Assembly (NCBI GenBank): GCA_002812745.2 | Contig: NCSJ02000421.1 | Span: forward strand, 1 to 34,172 | Source: Scytalidium lignicola | Lineage: Eukaryota; Ascomycota; Leotiomycetes | Length of the DNA stretch: 34,172 nucleotides | Direction of reading: 5' to 3' | In this document: piece by piece, positions 21,632 through 32,792 of the stretch | Numbering within the stretch: the first letter of the stretch is position 1 | Layout: each line of letters opens with the position of its first letter | The notes under the pieces: model-generated | Database searches by the model: none | Seen by the model: only the letters and a program-made list of their open reading frames with translations | Told to the model about the DNA's origin: nothing | Translations under genes and position numbers: made by a program

Positions 21632-21901
21632 TTTATTCTGCTCTCGCTGTTGAACAAGTAGACGCGATTTGGACGCGTGGAAGAGAGCTGAACTAATTCA
21701 GCATCTAAAGGCGGTGTGTGACGGCAGTTTTTGGAGGACGTGACCTTTAGCAACTGCTTCTACCATCATCATATTCTTCAAGGAAGTACAATACACAATT
21801 ACCTATTGGCATAACCAGCAACCTACTGAGAGTTTCAGATTTACATATAACTACCACTCTTTCAGATTGAGCTTTGATAACCTCTTTTACAACCAGTCAC
21901 T
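21632..21901. promoter_or_regulatory. Divergent promoter dad4 / ies6
   Basis: 270 bp separate the dad4 start codon from the ies6 start codon on the other strand. This short DNA must hold both promoters, so the two genes may be partly co-expressed. I recognise no specific operator in it. Confidence 0.5.
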
Positions 21902-22489
21902 ATGCCACCCGCGAACCAGGCTGCAGATGATAGCCACCAACAACTTCTCGATAAACTTGACATTTATTCGGCCCCGAAACCGTTCAGAAACCCTCATTGG
22001 AAACCTAGTCAGCGCCGTAACAAAAACATTAAGACTATACTTGGTGATGCTGTCCGAAAAGAAGCGTCTGTGATGCACACGCAGGACAACAGTGGCGCGG
22101 TGACACCCCTTCCAGAAGAGTCAGCTACATCGACGGATGGCGAGACAACTCCTTCTCTCTCTACTCCGAATTCAAATCTTCCACCCAATCTGGCACAGGC
22201 ATCACGGAATTTGTCAAAGTTAGTATTAGAACGGAAAGTACTGGAAAGGAATATGAGAGCGAACGGTTTCTCTGCACCTAGTGCTACGTACACGAATATT
22301 GAATCAGCCCCATCTTTAGCCCACACCAAGCACTATTGTGATATCACTGGGCTACCAGCTCCATATACCGATCCGAAGACACGGTTGAGATATCACAACA
22401 AGGAGATTTTTGGTGTAATTAGGACGCTAGGTCAAGGAGTGGCGGAGCAATATTTAGAAGCGAGAGGGGCACATACAGTGTTGAAATAA
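21902..22489 (+). CDS. ies6: INO80 complex subunit Ies6 (YL1_C domain)
   Basis: A single-exon gene of 195 residues. The N-terminus has FRNPHWKPSQRRNKNIK, a basic block typical of Ies6. A Ser/Thr/Pro-rich linker follows (about 60-100). The C-terminal YL1_C domain (about 143-190) contains KHYCDITGLPAPYTDPKTRL and YHNKEIFGVIR, the family hallmark. Ies6 binds Arp5 directly, and the pair forms a peripheral INO80 module needed for nucleosome sliding. The arp5 gene is only about 1.1 kb away on the other strand, beyond dad4. The ATG is the first in the frame and fits the family start. Confidence 0.93.
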   Translation: MPPANQAADDSHQQLLDKLDIYSAPKPFRNPHWKPSQRRNKNIKTILGDAVRKEASVMHTQDNSGAVTPLPEESATSTDGETTPSLSTPNSNLPPNLAQASRNLSKLVLERKVLERNMRANGFSAPSATYTNIESAPSLAHTKHYCDITGLPAPYTDPKTRLRYHNKEIFGVIRTLGQGVAEQYLEARGAHTVLK

Positions 22490-23354
22490 TTCATTTTCCG
22501 CACATGGTAACAAAAACATGGCGAAAACATATGGCTAAAATCTCAATGGGATTCAACTATATGCCCTACAACAACCACTTCGAATTGTATTCAACTTCAT
22601 ATAGGAATTGCGACTATGTTTGTATCCGAAAGGATAAATGTGATTCCAGATGGGCTGGACTACACCTACACCTACACATCGATAAGAATTCACAAGAATC
22701 AGAATTTGCGGCATGTGAGACCGACAAAGTCAAGCTTAGTCTACCCGCCAGCCACCTTTCGATGACTGATCCAAGAAAACGCTCCGGCTTAATCGCGATC
22801 AGTGAAGTGATTATTCTCTGCCTAAAGACGACGAAATACCGAGAACATATAGAAGGATGAGACTCAGTTACCAGAACATAAAGCTCCGGTTGTCGTGGCA
22901 TAGCATTCAACATCTTGTACCTTTTTTTCAACTCAATTGCTAGCTTAGTGTGGCTACTCGGACATAGTTGAAACAGAATTTATACTATTTTTTTAATAGG
23001 TGATTGATCTGGTATCTCTGACTTTTCATCCACTTACCTTATACTATAAGCTTGGCAAATTAAGCACACCTCGGCATACATGCCGTGGGAGAGTATTTGA
23101 TGCATTAATGATTGTTGAAGGAAGAAAAACAGAACCAGAGCCGTGAGATTAAGCGCTCGCTTGTGACTGGCGTGCGTTAATGCACCTAATAGTACTCCGT
23201 AATGCAGCGGATTAGGTACACGGATTAACCCTTGTCGCGTCGCAACTGATGTCCAGCTCCCCTTATCATGTTTGCAATTTGAACAACTCTCCTTAAAGTT
23301 CAACACAGAATCGTTATTTTATGCGCATATTACAACCCACAAATATTGCCCAAA
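22490..23354. other. ies6 - got1 intergenic region
   Basis: About 865 bp. ORFs at 22504-22860 (+), 22614-22931 (-) and 23034-23306 (-) overlap one another and carry no family signal. It should contain the ies6 3' UTR and the got1 promoter. Confidence 0.5.
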
Positions 23355-24061
23355 ATGCCGACCATGTGGCTTTCGGATGCGCAGAGTAAGTTTCCATGAT
23401 CTCTCCCCTTGTTTTGTACTCCTAAAATAATTCCAGCGCAATGGAACTCTAGACTTTCATGGAAAGATGCTAACATTTGTATTGTAGAGATGGGGGTTGC
23501 CTTTTGTACTGGGGGTGAGTAGGAATGCTATGAAGGCATAATCAGGTATTGATATGTGTCCTTTAGGGGGGTTTTTCTTGATCGGCGGAGTCGTTTTATT
23601 CTTTGATAGAGCTATGTACGTGCCCTTTCTACTACTGCCTCCGTGCCNTTTTTTCATGGAGCTAATTATGCTGCTGTAGGCTTGCCATGGGCAATGTGAG
23701 CCCCCTCAAGAGATCACCCCTCTAATATCGAATTTCTCAACTTACACAATAACAATGTCCGCAGATCCTATTCTTGATTGGACTCACAATAATAATTGGC
23801 CCTCAAAAGACCGCCCTCTTCTTTGCCCGACGACAAAAACTAAAGGGCACTGGCGCTTTCTTCGGTGGTCTCGCTCTGATCCTTTTTCGATGGCCCCTCA
23901 TAGGGTTCTTAATCGAGTTGTATGGGATATTCATTCTGTTCGGTGATTTCTTAGGGACAATTGCTGGCTTCGCAAGGAATATACCAATTATTGGTCCATA
24001 TATTGGAACCGCGATCGATCGATCAGGCATCTCGATTGGGGGAGCACAACTGCCTGTATGA
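23355..24061 (+). CDS. got1: Golgi transport protein Got1
   Basis: Five exons: 23355-23385, 23488-23514, 23567-23615, 23680-23695 and 23765-24061, giving 139 residues, the normal size. Introns are 102, 52, 64 and 69 bp, and exon 4 is only 16 nt. An N at 23648 falls in intron 3 and does not touch the protein. The protein starts MPTMWLSDAQKMGV and has four membrane helices. The Got1/Sft2-like block spans ILFLIGLTIIIGPQKT and FFARRQKLKGTGAFFGG, then RWPLIGFLIELYG. Got1 is a small membrane protein of ER-to-Golgi and intra-Golgi vesicle traffic. It is convergent with ykt6, another gene of this pathway. A second in-frame ATG at 23364 is possible but leaves the protein almost unchanged. Confidence 0.92.
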
Positions 24062-24427
24062 GTATATGATGAATGATTTGGACGTATGACAGGGTTGAGC
24101 CAGGCCCAGAGCCATGATGTGGTCATTGTATTTTTATACGGGATAAACTAGACGAAAGAGGGATAAGAGCCGTGGAGATCTGGCGTCCGGAGCTATGAAA
24201 ATGGGTTAGACTGGCAGAATTGTGGCCAGTTCTCTAGGGTTCTCTGGCCGTAAGGGAGAAGCTGGTACCTAGCTTATATTAATCTGGCGCACGAGTAATG
24301 TTAATCGACTTCATGAAGAGCGCCAATGTTCTAATTATCCTTCAAAAGAAGGCGAGATAACTTCATTGAAACGATTGCTATGCTCGATGTATATCGTAAA
24401 TAAGAAACGCCATCCCAGAAATATCAT
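24062..24427. other. got1 / ykt6 convergent 3' region
   Basis: 366 bp between two facing stop codons. Only 3' UTR sequence is expected, and I see no gene or RNA. Confidence 0.5.
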
Positions 24428-25231
24428 CTACATTAAGATACAGCAGGAATTCTGCTTCTTTGCTTGTGCTGTTCGAGAGTTAGTGGTCGCATCTTTGAGC
24501 TCTTCGTACAAGACTCACTGTAAAACATCTTGCTTTGTGCACTTAACCCATCACTCTTCGCGACCAAGTCATCAATTTTCTCTCCTCTCTGCAACACACT
24601 TTCAATAGTCTTATGTAGCACAATCTTCGTTTCGTCTAACTCCTTTTGAATTTTCATGATGCTATCTGCCTGGTGCGGATCCTGGTACTTCACAATATAT
24701 TCCTTCAACTCGGGAAATGTCAATGTCTGACCTGAAGCAAGGCTGGCCCATGCAGAACGTGGGTGCTTCGTCAGGAATTCATCAACGACTTTCGAGAGTA
24801 GCTGGTGTGCTACGAGCGCGGGGTAGTCCTGGGTTGAGATGATGATACCACATACACCTTCTGTTCGGCCATATGCATGAAATGTATAATCTGGTACAGA
24901 ATTAGAATTGTCTTTAGAAAACATAGGAAAATCGGACCTTGCTGTTCTACATCTTGTCGTTGTCCTGGCTGCGTCCTCTCGGCGACTGTTTTGCTAAATA
25001 GGGTCATAAATTCGCCATAACTGTATCTTATATCAGTGATATTTCACCATTAATAAGATCCCATTGATGTTTACTTTTTCTGTGTGAACCTAGAGTATTG
25101 AGAGAGATCCTTCTCGGCGCATAGCTCGTCAGCGGGCTTGGATTCGTTCCTAACGATCTTGTTCCGATTAGCAAAAGAACTACATGTAGATACGAGTATA
25201 AAGTACCTACTCCAATGTAGTAGATTCTCAT
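24428..25231 (-). CDS. ykt6: R-SNARE Ykt6 (longin)
   Basis: Five exons: 25231-25211, 25157-25075, 25020-24938, 24890-24519 and 24468-24428, giving 199 residues, the normal length. Introns are 47-54 bp. Exon 1 encodes only MRIYYIG. The longin domain follows (VRNESKPADEL, YGEFMTLFSKTVAERT, YTFHAYGRTEGVCGIII), then the SNARE helix with the zero-layer Arg in SVLQRGEKIDDLVAKS. The last 41 bp exon supplies the CCILM terminus, in which the final CAAX box is farnesylated and the preceding Cys palmitoylated in known Ykt6. Ykt6 has no transmembrane helix and depends on these lipids for fusion at Golgi, vacuole and autophagosome. The third intron uses a poor donor (GTCCGA). The first junction was chosen (donor GTAGGT, acceptor AACAAG) because it alone keeps the frame and the family spacing. 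Confidence 0.93.
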
Positions 25232-25443
25232 TTTGAAATATTATGCTTATCAAGAGATGTTGTATGGTGTAAGGGAGAGAGGTGAAACCTGGAACCCTCC
25301 AAGGCGGTAAGACGTGGGGATGTCACCAACAGATTGTCGGAACCGGTAAAACGAAACCCCGTATATTTCCAACTGCAACTCTTTAGACAATATTCTCTTC
25401 TTTCGTAAATACTAGGCAACAAGGTTGATTTTTATGTAAAGAG
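25232..25443. promoter_or_regulatory. Divergent promoter ykt6 / slh1
   Basis: 212 bp between opposite start codons, the shortest shared promoter in the window. No distinct operator was recognised. Confidence 0.45.
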
Positions 25444-28400
25444 ATGTCTCCTGATACTCTGGATTCAGCAGAAGAACAATGGCGTGCCCAGGTTGCAGCT
25501 ATGCGAGCTGCTCTGGCGGATTTGAAATTGCCTCCAAAGTCATCAGATAGCTCTGTCTTGCCGCCTGAACTTAAATCTCTTAATTTCCATCTAGAAGATG
25601 AGGAAGATTTCACTTCTGGAAATAGTGGTGATGATGTTTGGGATTTTATTAGTGATAGTGAAGAAGACTACTATAGCAGTGATTCCAACACTGCTCTTAA
25701 CTCTTCATCAACTGCAGAATCATATGGACAAGAATGGCTCAATGGGAAGTGTCTCGCCTTTACCACAAGGAGCCAAGGTTTATCAGCGCATGATCTTCAA
25801 GAGCAAATAACAGCATTACTTGCATCAGATATTGGGGAAGATGAACTACAGTCCGCACTTACTGATATTATTGGTTTCGATGATCTGGACTTTGTCATCG
25901 AGCTCATTTCTCACCGTCAGGGTATTGTTGCTGCTTCTTCTGCCACTAAGAAGCACGATGATGGGATATTTGAAGGTAAGCTTTTGACAAGGCGTCAACG
26001 TGAAGAGGCATTGAGAAAAAAGGACTATGAGCATAAGCATGCCCCTCTCGCCCCGCATGTCGACCGGGATGAAGAGCAATACCCCCATGTGTATAAAGCT
26101 CATTCTGCTGGTAATACCTTGAGTCTCAATGGAAGAAAATATGCTTTGCCCATGGGCACTAAGGAAACAGATCATGAGGTAAGTAGTGTGATCAAGTTTC
26201 ATGGTTTTCTTCGCTCTTTTCACCGCGAGCATTTCGATGGGCAGTTTCTGGAACTGGTTTCTAACTAAGCCCAGCGATACAAAGAATTTTCTATACCAGC
26301 AGCGAAAGTAGGGACTCTTGGTGCCGGAAGAAAACTGGTATCCATTTCAGAGATGGATGGTCTCTGTAGAATGACCTTTAAAAACTATAAGACTCTCAAT
26401 CGGATGCAAAGTTTGGTTTATGAAGTAGCGTATCGAACAAGTGAAAACATGTTGATCTGTGCTCCTACGGGTGCTGTAAGTAATACCAACACGAGATTGT
26501 AACATTTGCTGAAAACCATAGGGTAAAACTGATGCAGCTATGCTCACCATTCTTCATGAAATTGGTCAAAACATCTCTCCAAATCCAGCAGAAGTACCCA
26601 GTGCCTCAGACTTCGTTGTAAATACTGAAGACTTTAAGATTGTCTATGTTGCACCTATGAAAGCTTTGGCAGCTGAAATCACTGAGAAGTTGGGGAAACG
26701 TCTTGCTTGGCTTGGTATCCAAGTCCGAGAGTTTACGGGAGATATGCACCTTACAAAGAAGGAGATTATAGCAACCCAGATTATAGTGACGACTCCGGAG
26801 AAGTGGGATGTTGTAACTCGAAAAGGCACCGGTGATACCGAATTGGTTCAGAAGGTTCGTCTATTGATTATTGACGAAGTGCACATGCTCCACGATGACC
26901 GTGGAGCAGTGCTTGAGTCCCTCGTGGCTCGTACGGAGCGTCAAGTGGAAAGTACCCAATCGTTAATCAGAATTGTCGGACTCTCTGCAACTCTTCCTAA
27001 TTACATTGATGTCGCCGATTTTCTCAAGGTGAATCGCCATGCAGGATTGTTCTATTTCGATGCTTCATTTCGTCCCGTTCCCCTCGAACAACATTTTATA
27101 GGGGTAAAAGGTAAAGCAGGCACAAAAACCTCGCGGGATAACTTGGACACAACCGCGTTTGAAAAGGTTAAAGAGATGCTCCAACTAGATCATCAGGTTA
27201 TGGTCTTTGTTCATTCGAGAAAAGATACATTTAATACGGCTAAAATGCTTTATGAAAAGGCCACCGATGAGATGTGTCTTGACCTTTTCGATCCATCTGG
27301 GCATCCTGGGTATGAGGCAGCTATAAGGGATATAAAGAGCAGTAGAGGGCGAGAGCTGAGAGAATTGTTGCCTAAAGGCATTGGTATTCACCATGCTGGA
27401 ATGGCAAGATCAGACAGAAACCTTATGGAGAGGCTCTTCGGAAGTGGAGTCCTTAAAGTCCTTTGCTGTACAGCAACGTTAGCATGGGGTGTCAACTTAC
27501 CAGCCGCTGCAGTCGTTATTAAAGGTACTCAAGTATACAGTGCCCAAGACGGTAAATTTATCGATCTTGGGATCTTAGATGTCCTCCAGATTTTCGGACG
27601 TGCTGGACGTCCCCAATTTCAGGATACTGGTATTGGCATGATCTGTACAACCCATGATAAGCTCCCACACTATCTTCAGGCGGTCACCTCTCAAGTGCCG
27701 ATTGAATCACGTTTCTCGAAACACTTAGTCGACAATCTGAATGCCGAAATTGCATTGGGGACAGTCACGTCTATACAAGAAGCAGTACAGTGGTTAGGAT
27801 ATTCGTATCTTTTCGTGCGGATGCAGCGGAATAATTTAGCTTATGGTATCGAATGGGCGGAGGCTCGTGATGATCCTACGCTCGTCCAACGTCGCCGCCA
27901 GCTGCTTATACAGGCTGCACGAACCCTTCAGCAAAGTCAGATGATCATCTTCAATGAGGTCACAGAGGAGTTGAGAAGCAAAGATGTTGGAAGAATTGCA
28001 AGCCAGTTCTATATTCTTCATACAAGCATCCAAATATTCAATACCATGATGCAGCCCCAGGCAACCGAAGCCGATGTTCTTAGAATGATATCAATGAGTG
28101 GAGAATTTGACAATATACAGTCTAGAGATGAGGAGTCGAAAGAATTATCGAGACTGAAGGAGGAATCGACTTTCTGCGATATTGGCGAAGGGATCGACTC
28201 ACCTCATGCCAAGACGAATATTCTGCTACAATCCTATATCTCCCAAGCGCGGCTAGAAGATTTTGCTCTAACTAACGATTTAAACTACATTTCCCAACAA
28301 GCGGCTAGAATATGCAGAGCCCTGTTCATGATCGCATTAAATCGTCGTTGGGGCCACCAGTGCCTTGTTTTACTATCATTGTGTAAATCCATTGAGAAAA

Positions 28401-31400
28401 GGATATGGGCGTTCCAGCACCCTCTCCATCAGTTCGACCTACCAAAGCCTGTATTGAATCAGCTAGATGCTAAGGAGAATCTTACGATTGAAGCACTCAG
28501 AGATATGGAAGCTGCTGAAATAGGGGAGCTAGTGCATAATCACTCAGCTGGCAAAACTATCTCCAAGATCCTCAAAAACTTCCCAACTCTCAGCATAGAC
28601 GCCGAAATCGCCCCTTTAAACCGAGATGTCCTGCGCATCCGACTCTGGTTAACACCGGATTTTAGTTGGAATGATCGACATCATGGAACTTCTGAGAGCT
28701 ATTGGATATGGGTTGAGAACTCTGAAACTTCTGAAATCTACCACCATGAATTTTTCATTATAAATCGAAAGAAGATGTATGATGATCATGAGTTAAACTT
28801 TACCATCCCTCTCTCAGATCCTCTTCCTACTCAGATATATGTTAGAGCTGTGTCGGATAGATGGCTTGGTGCTGAGACGGTCCAGCCTGTCTCTTTCCAG
28901 CATTTGATTAGGCCAGATACCGAAAGCGTCTATACAGATTTGTTAAACCTTCAACCTTTACCTCTAAGTGCTCTAAAAAACCCGGCTTTGGAAGAGATAT
29001 ATGGGAAGAGGTTCCAATTTTTCAACCCAATGCAGACCCAACTCTTCCATACTTTGTACCATACATCCGCCAATGTTCTACTTGGGTCACCAACAGGATC
29101 TGGGAAGACTGTCGCTTCGGAGCTTGCTATGTGGTGGGCCTTCCGGGAGAAGCCTGGTTCTAAAGTTGTCTACATTGCGCCCATGAAAGCTCTTGTCCGT
29201 GAGCGTGTAAAAGACTGGGGCTCTCGTCTTACACGCCAGTTAGGACTACGACTGGTTGAATTAACTGGAGATAATACACCAGATACCCGTACTATTAGAG
29301 ATGCTGATATTATCATTACAACTCCTGAAAAATGGGACGGTATCTCTCGTAGCTGGCAGACGAGAGGATACGTCAGACAAGTCAGTTTAGTGATTATCGA
29401 TGAAATTCATCTTTTGGGTGGGGATAGAGGACCTATCCTGGAGATTATCGTGTCCCGTATGAATTATATCGCAGCTCAAAACAAGAACTCAGTACGACTT
29501 GTAGGGATGTCGACAGCCTGTGCTAATGCTATGGACTTAGGGAATTGGCTTGGAGTAAAGGAAGGGCTTTTCAACTTCAGGCACAGCGTCCGTCCGGTAC
29601 CTTTAGAGATCTTCATCGATGGCTTCCCAGAAGTCCGCGGATTCTGTCCGTTGATGCAGTCGATGAATCGCCCGACTTTTATGGCGATAAAAAACCATAG
29701 TCCAGACAAACCAGTTATTGTGTTTGTAGCATCAAGAAGACAGACTCGCTTAACAGCAAAAGACCTGATAAATTTCTGTGGGATGGAGGATAATCCTCGT
29801 CGATTCCTAGGGATGTCAGAAGAGGACCTCCAATTAAATCTTTCTCGAGTTAAAGACGATGCTCTGAAGGAAGCACTTGCCTTTGGCATTGGTTTACACC
29901 ATGCAGGCTTAGTTGAATCAGACCGCAGCCTCTCGGAGGAGTTATTTGCTAATAATAAGATTCAAATTCTTGTTGCCACTAGCACTCTGGCTTGGGGCGT
30001 AAACCTTCCAGCTCACCTAGTAGTTGTGAAGGGGACGCAATTCTTCGATGCAAAGACAGAAGGCTACAAAGACATGGATTTAACCGACGTGCTTCAAATG
30101 CTAGGTAGAGCAGGTCGTCCTCAGTTTGATAATTCGGGAATTGCCCGTATCTTCACTCAGGAGTCGAAGAAGGCTTTCTACAAGCATTTCCTACATACCG
30201 GATTTCCAGTAGAATCTTCTCTCCATAAAGTTTTAGACAACCATCTTGGTGCCGAAGTCTCTGCTGAAACTATCGCGACCAAGCAAGATGCTCTTGACTA
30301 CTTAACGTGGACATTCTTCTTTCGTCGACTTCACAAGAACCCATCTTACTACGGTCTGGAAATTTCCGCTGAAGAACATAATACAATTGCAGCACAACAG
30401 CTAGCAAATGATTACATGATCTCATTGGTTGACAAATCTCTTGGGGAATTGGCAGAGTCAAGATGTCTCGAGCTACATCCAAATGGCAATGTCGATCCGA
30501 CTCCTCTGGGAAAGATCATGAGTTACTACTACTTGTCGCACCGCACTATCAGACATCTAGTAAAGAACGCTGCGCGTAATGCCAGCTTTGCTGATGTGCT
30601 GTCTTGGATGTCGTCTGGAACAGAGTATGATGAGCTTCCCGTGCGGCACAACGAAGATCTCGTCAATATTGAGCTCGCCAAAAACCTTCCAATTCCTACT
30701 TCTTCGTTTGGCGATTTGCCCATGTGGGATCCCCACGTGAAAGCGTTTCTTCTGCTTCAAGCACATATGTCACGAATTGACCTGCCCATATCTGATTATG
30801 TGGGAGATCAAACCAGTGTTTTGGATCAAGCTATCCGTATTATTCAGGCAAGCATTGATGTTCTTACAGAATTTGGGTACTTGTCGAGTTGTCGAGAGAT
30901 GATCACGCTTCTACAATGCATCAAGAGTGCTAGATGGCCCACAGATAATCCTCTGTCGATTTTCCCTGGAATATCAACCGATATGCCTTCTAATACCCAG
31001 AAAACACAGCTGCCACAGAGATTGCAAGATCTCTCATCTCTCAACAAACCTGCCTTTCAACAAATAGTCCGCAGCCTCAAGCTATCTCCAGGAGTTGTAG
31101 ATCGTTTCACGAAAGCGACAAGTATGCTTCCAAACCTGAAGGTTAGCGTACAACATGTGACTGCGTTATCCATCACGGTGACGTTGCACCGTTTCAATCA
31201 ATTAGTTGACAAACAGGCTAGAATATATGCTCCTAGGTTCCCAAAGCCGCAAACAGAAGGCTGGTTTGTTATTGTGGGTATCCAGGATCGAGATGAGGTC
31301 GTAGCTATCAAGAGAGCAGGCTGGAATGTTGGGAAGGCAGCTGGTGCAGCTGCCAAGCCCGGGAATAATCAAAAGCTGTCCTCGACAGTTTCTATCAGCT

Positions 31401-31597
31401 TACCAGAAGCAGAAGGTGCGGATGTGGGCAAGTCTCGGAAAATGGATGTGTGGATTTTAAGTGACGCCTATCCTGGTCTGGAATATAAGATTGATGGAGT
31501 GGAAATTCCAGATATTCCGAGGGTTAACGATGATGGAAAGAAGGAGAAGCCCTCTACCGGTGTGAAGAGCAGTCCTTCTGGAGAAGGAAGCGCTTAA
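25444..31597 (+). CDS. slh1: Slh1/ASCC3-type Ski2-like RNA helicase (RQT complex)
   Basis: Three exons, 25444-26178, 26275-26475 and 26522-31597, give 2003 residues. Introns are 96 bp (CTAAC branch) and 46 bp. It is a tandem-cassette Ski2-like helicase. The acidic N-terminal 245 residues precede cassette 1, with APTGAGKT split by intron 2 (Lys about 314), DEVH at 430-433, [15 protein letters not shown] and FGRAGRPQ, then a Sec63/FN3-like module. Cassette 2 has GSPTGSGKT (Lys about 1174), DEIH at 1272-1275, [15 protein letters not shown] in place of a standard SAT motif, and LGRAGRPQ, with a second Sec63 module. Slh1/ASCC3 pulls collided ribosomes apart in ribosome-associated quality control. 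Brr2 has a similar layout but a longer, different N-terminus; the [14 protein letters not shown] lead-in and length favour Slh1. The C-terminal Gly/Ser/Lys tail is family-variable. Confidence 0.92.
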
Positions 31598-32185
31598 TCA
31601 ATGCCATATATGTACGAATTATAAGGGCAAAAGATAGATTTTTGCTAAGGTCAAAAATAGATTTATAGCCTTATAGGATATATAAATAAAATTGATCCGA
31701 AATATTACTTACAGTAATATAGTTAGATTTTAATTAAGTGAACTTTTGCAAACTCTTAAACTAATTAGTAATCGGATTTCTCATAAGTCAAATAACGCCC
31801 AAGATATTAATGATAATTTATATATATGATGTACTCCTGGCGTAAGGCGCCTGCTATGCATGCCACCGTCACCCACCCATCTGCCCCAATTTCAGGAGCA
31901 ATCCTCTTATCCGCAGGGGGACAATTAACGAGTGAGAACACATATGGAAGATCTGTTTTAGTTAGAAGATACTCACTTGAAAGTGTATTCAAAGTTATAA
32001 AAGAGACTAATCCTTACAAGCTCTAAGATCTATCCATCACAATACTGATACTTTATTTCCATCAATCCAAAGTAGTGTGGATTAACCGCTTGACTAATGT
32101 TAGTAACTATTAAGTTACGTGAACTAGAAAAACTTATAAAGGAATATTTAACGTCATTATAAAATGAATGCTCTAAAAGTAACAT
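31598..32185. other. AT-rich intergenic stretch, no confirmed gene
   Basis: Very AT-rich, with a perfect 7 bp inverted repeat (ATATTAC at 31702-31708, GTAATAT at 31714-31720). A slightly GC-richer island at about 31830-31930 is open on both strands (31826-32026 plus, 31807-31992 minus). I recognise no family in either frame. It may be a fragment of an older gene. Confidence 0.4.
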
Positions 32186-32792
32186 TTATGCTTCTTCGTT
32201 ATTTGTTAACTTCTTCATCCGATTTACTAAAATTGTCTCGTAATCGCCGTGGCTGTCCTTCATGATTTTCAGAAGGCAAACCTCGAAGAAGCTAGGATAA
32301 AAGCCAGCTGAAGCCCAGTCGAGAAGACATACCGAGCCATCTTCTAGCCATATGATATTCCCGGGAGCAAGATCTAGAGATACCTTCAATGGGCCAGGAT
32401 GTTGGCCTTGTATACTTGAAAAGTACGAAAAGATTTGTGCAATCCTGTCGATTTGATCACTGTTAAGCGATCCAAAGACTTTTCCATGATCGTATTCCAT
32501 AACCATAAATCATATGGGAGGCATTTTGCCGTTTCCCTCTCGAGAAAAATAACGATATACTTTAGGGACACAAACAACACGATAGTCAAGCAACTCGAAT
32601 GCCTTTCTTTGATTGTCAACCTCTTCAGTAGTTANCCCCCCGACCAAATTTCACCACAGCTTCTTTTGATATTTTAACTACAAGGTTGCCATGGAAAATA
32701 CCACCAACGATTTGACGGGTGGGGTTGTAACAGTGTTGAACTATATCTGAGTCTCTTAAGGCCTGGTGATAGGGTCTCGAATGTTCTGAAGG
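32186..32792 (-). pseudogene. Decayed APH/choline-kinase-like phosphotransferase
   Basis: Read on the minus strand, one frame carries a recognisable kinase-like fold. N-lobe: FHGNLVVKISKEAVVKFG, then VDNQRKAFELLDY and VPKVYRYF. Hinge: FMVMEYDHGKVFGSL. Catalytic part: LDLAPGNIIWLEDG and the metal-binding CLLDWASAGFYPSFFEVC. This is the layout of the fungal APH (aminoglycoside-phosphotransferase-like) family, of unknown substrate. Three lesions interrupt it: a TAG at 32793-32795 bounding the upstream end, an N at 32635 that shifts the frame (omitting it joins the two halves), and an in-frame TGA at 32510-32512 just before FMVMEY. The usual catalytic His of HxD is replaced (SLDLAPGN). No start codon is visible. 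The N may be a sequencing artefact, but the nonsense codon and missing His argue for a relic. Confidence 0.65.

Larger units (their letters stand above)
684..32635. other. Six isolated N positions (684, 5924, 10620, 12823, 23648, 32635)
   Basis: Each is a single undetermined base, not a gap. Five of them directly precede a homopolymer (11 G, 4 or more A, 5 A, 6 T, 6 C). The N at 5924 and the one at 32635 each add one base to a conserved reading frame. They look like extra placeholder positions from a homopolymer-sensitive assembly. Confidence 0.7.

Noticed and set aside
22504..22931. Overlapping ORFs of 118 and 105 codons on opposite strands
   Set aside because: No family features, and they cover each other in an intergenic region.
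810..30739. CACGTG hexamers (810, 924, 2530, 7832, 10444, 12812, 15394, 30734) as a regulon signature
   Set aside because: Eight copies in 34 kb equals random expectation. Only the symmetric STRE context at 7822-7849 was kept.
26540..31597. Helicase start at the ATG 26540
   Set aside because: The Walker A motif would be lost. Two upstream exons restore APTGAGKT and the acidic N-terminus.
630..31718. The 12-mer ACTTACAGTAAT present at 630-641 and 31707-31718, possible transposon end repeats
   Set aside because: Many shared 12-mers are expected by chance in 34 kb, and the similarity ends directly outside the 12 bases.
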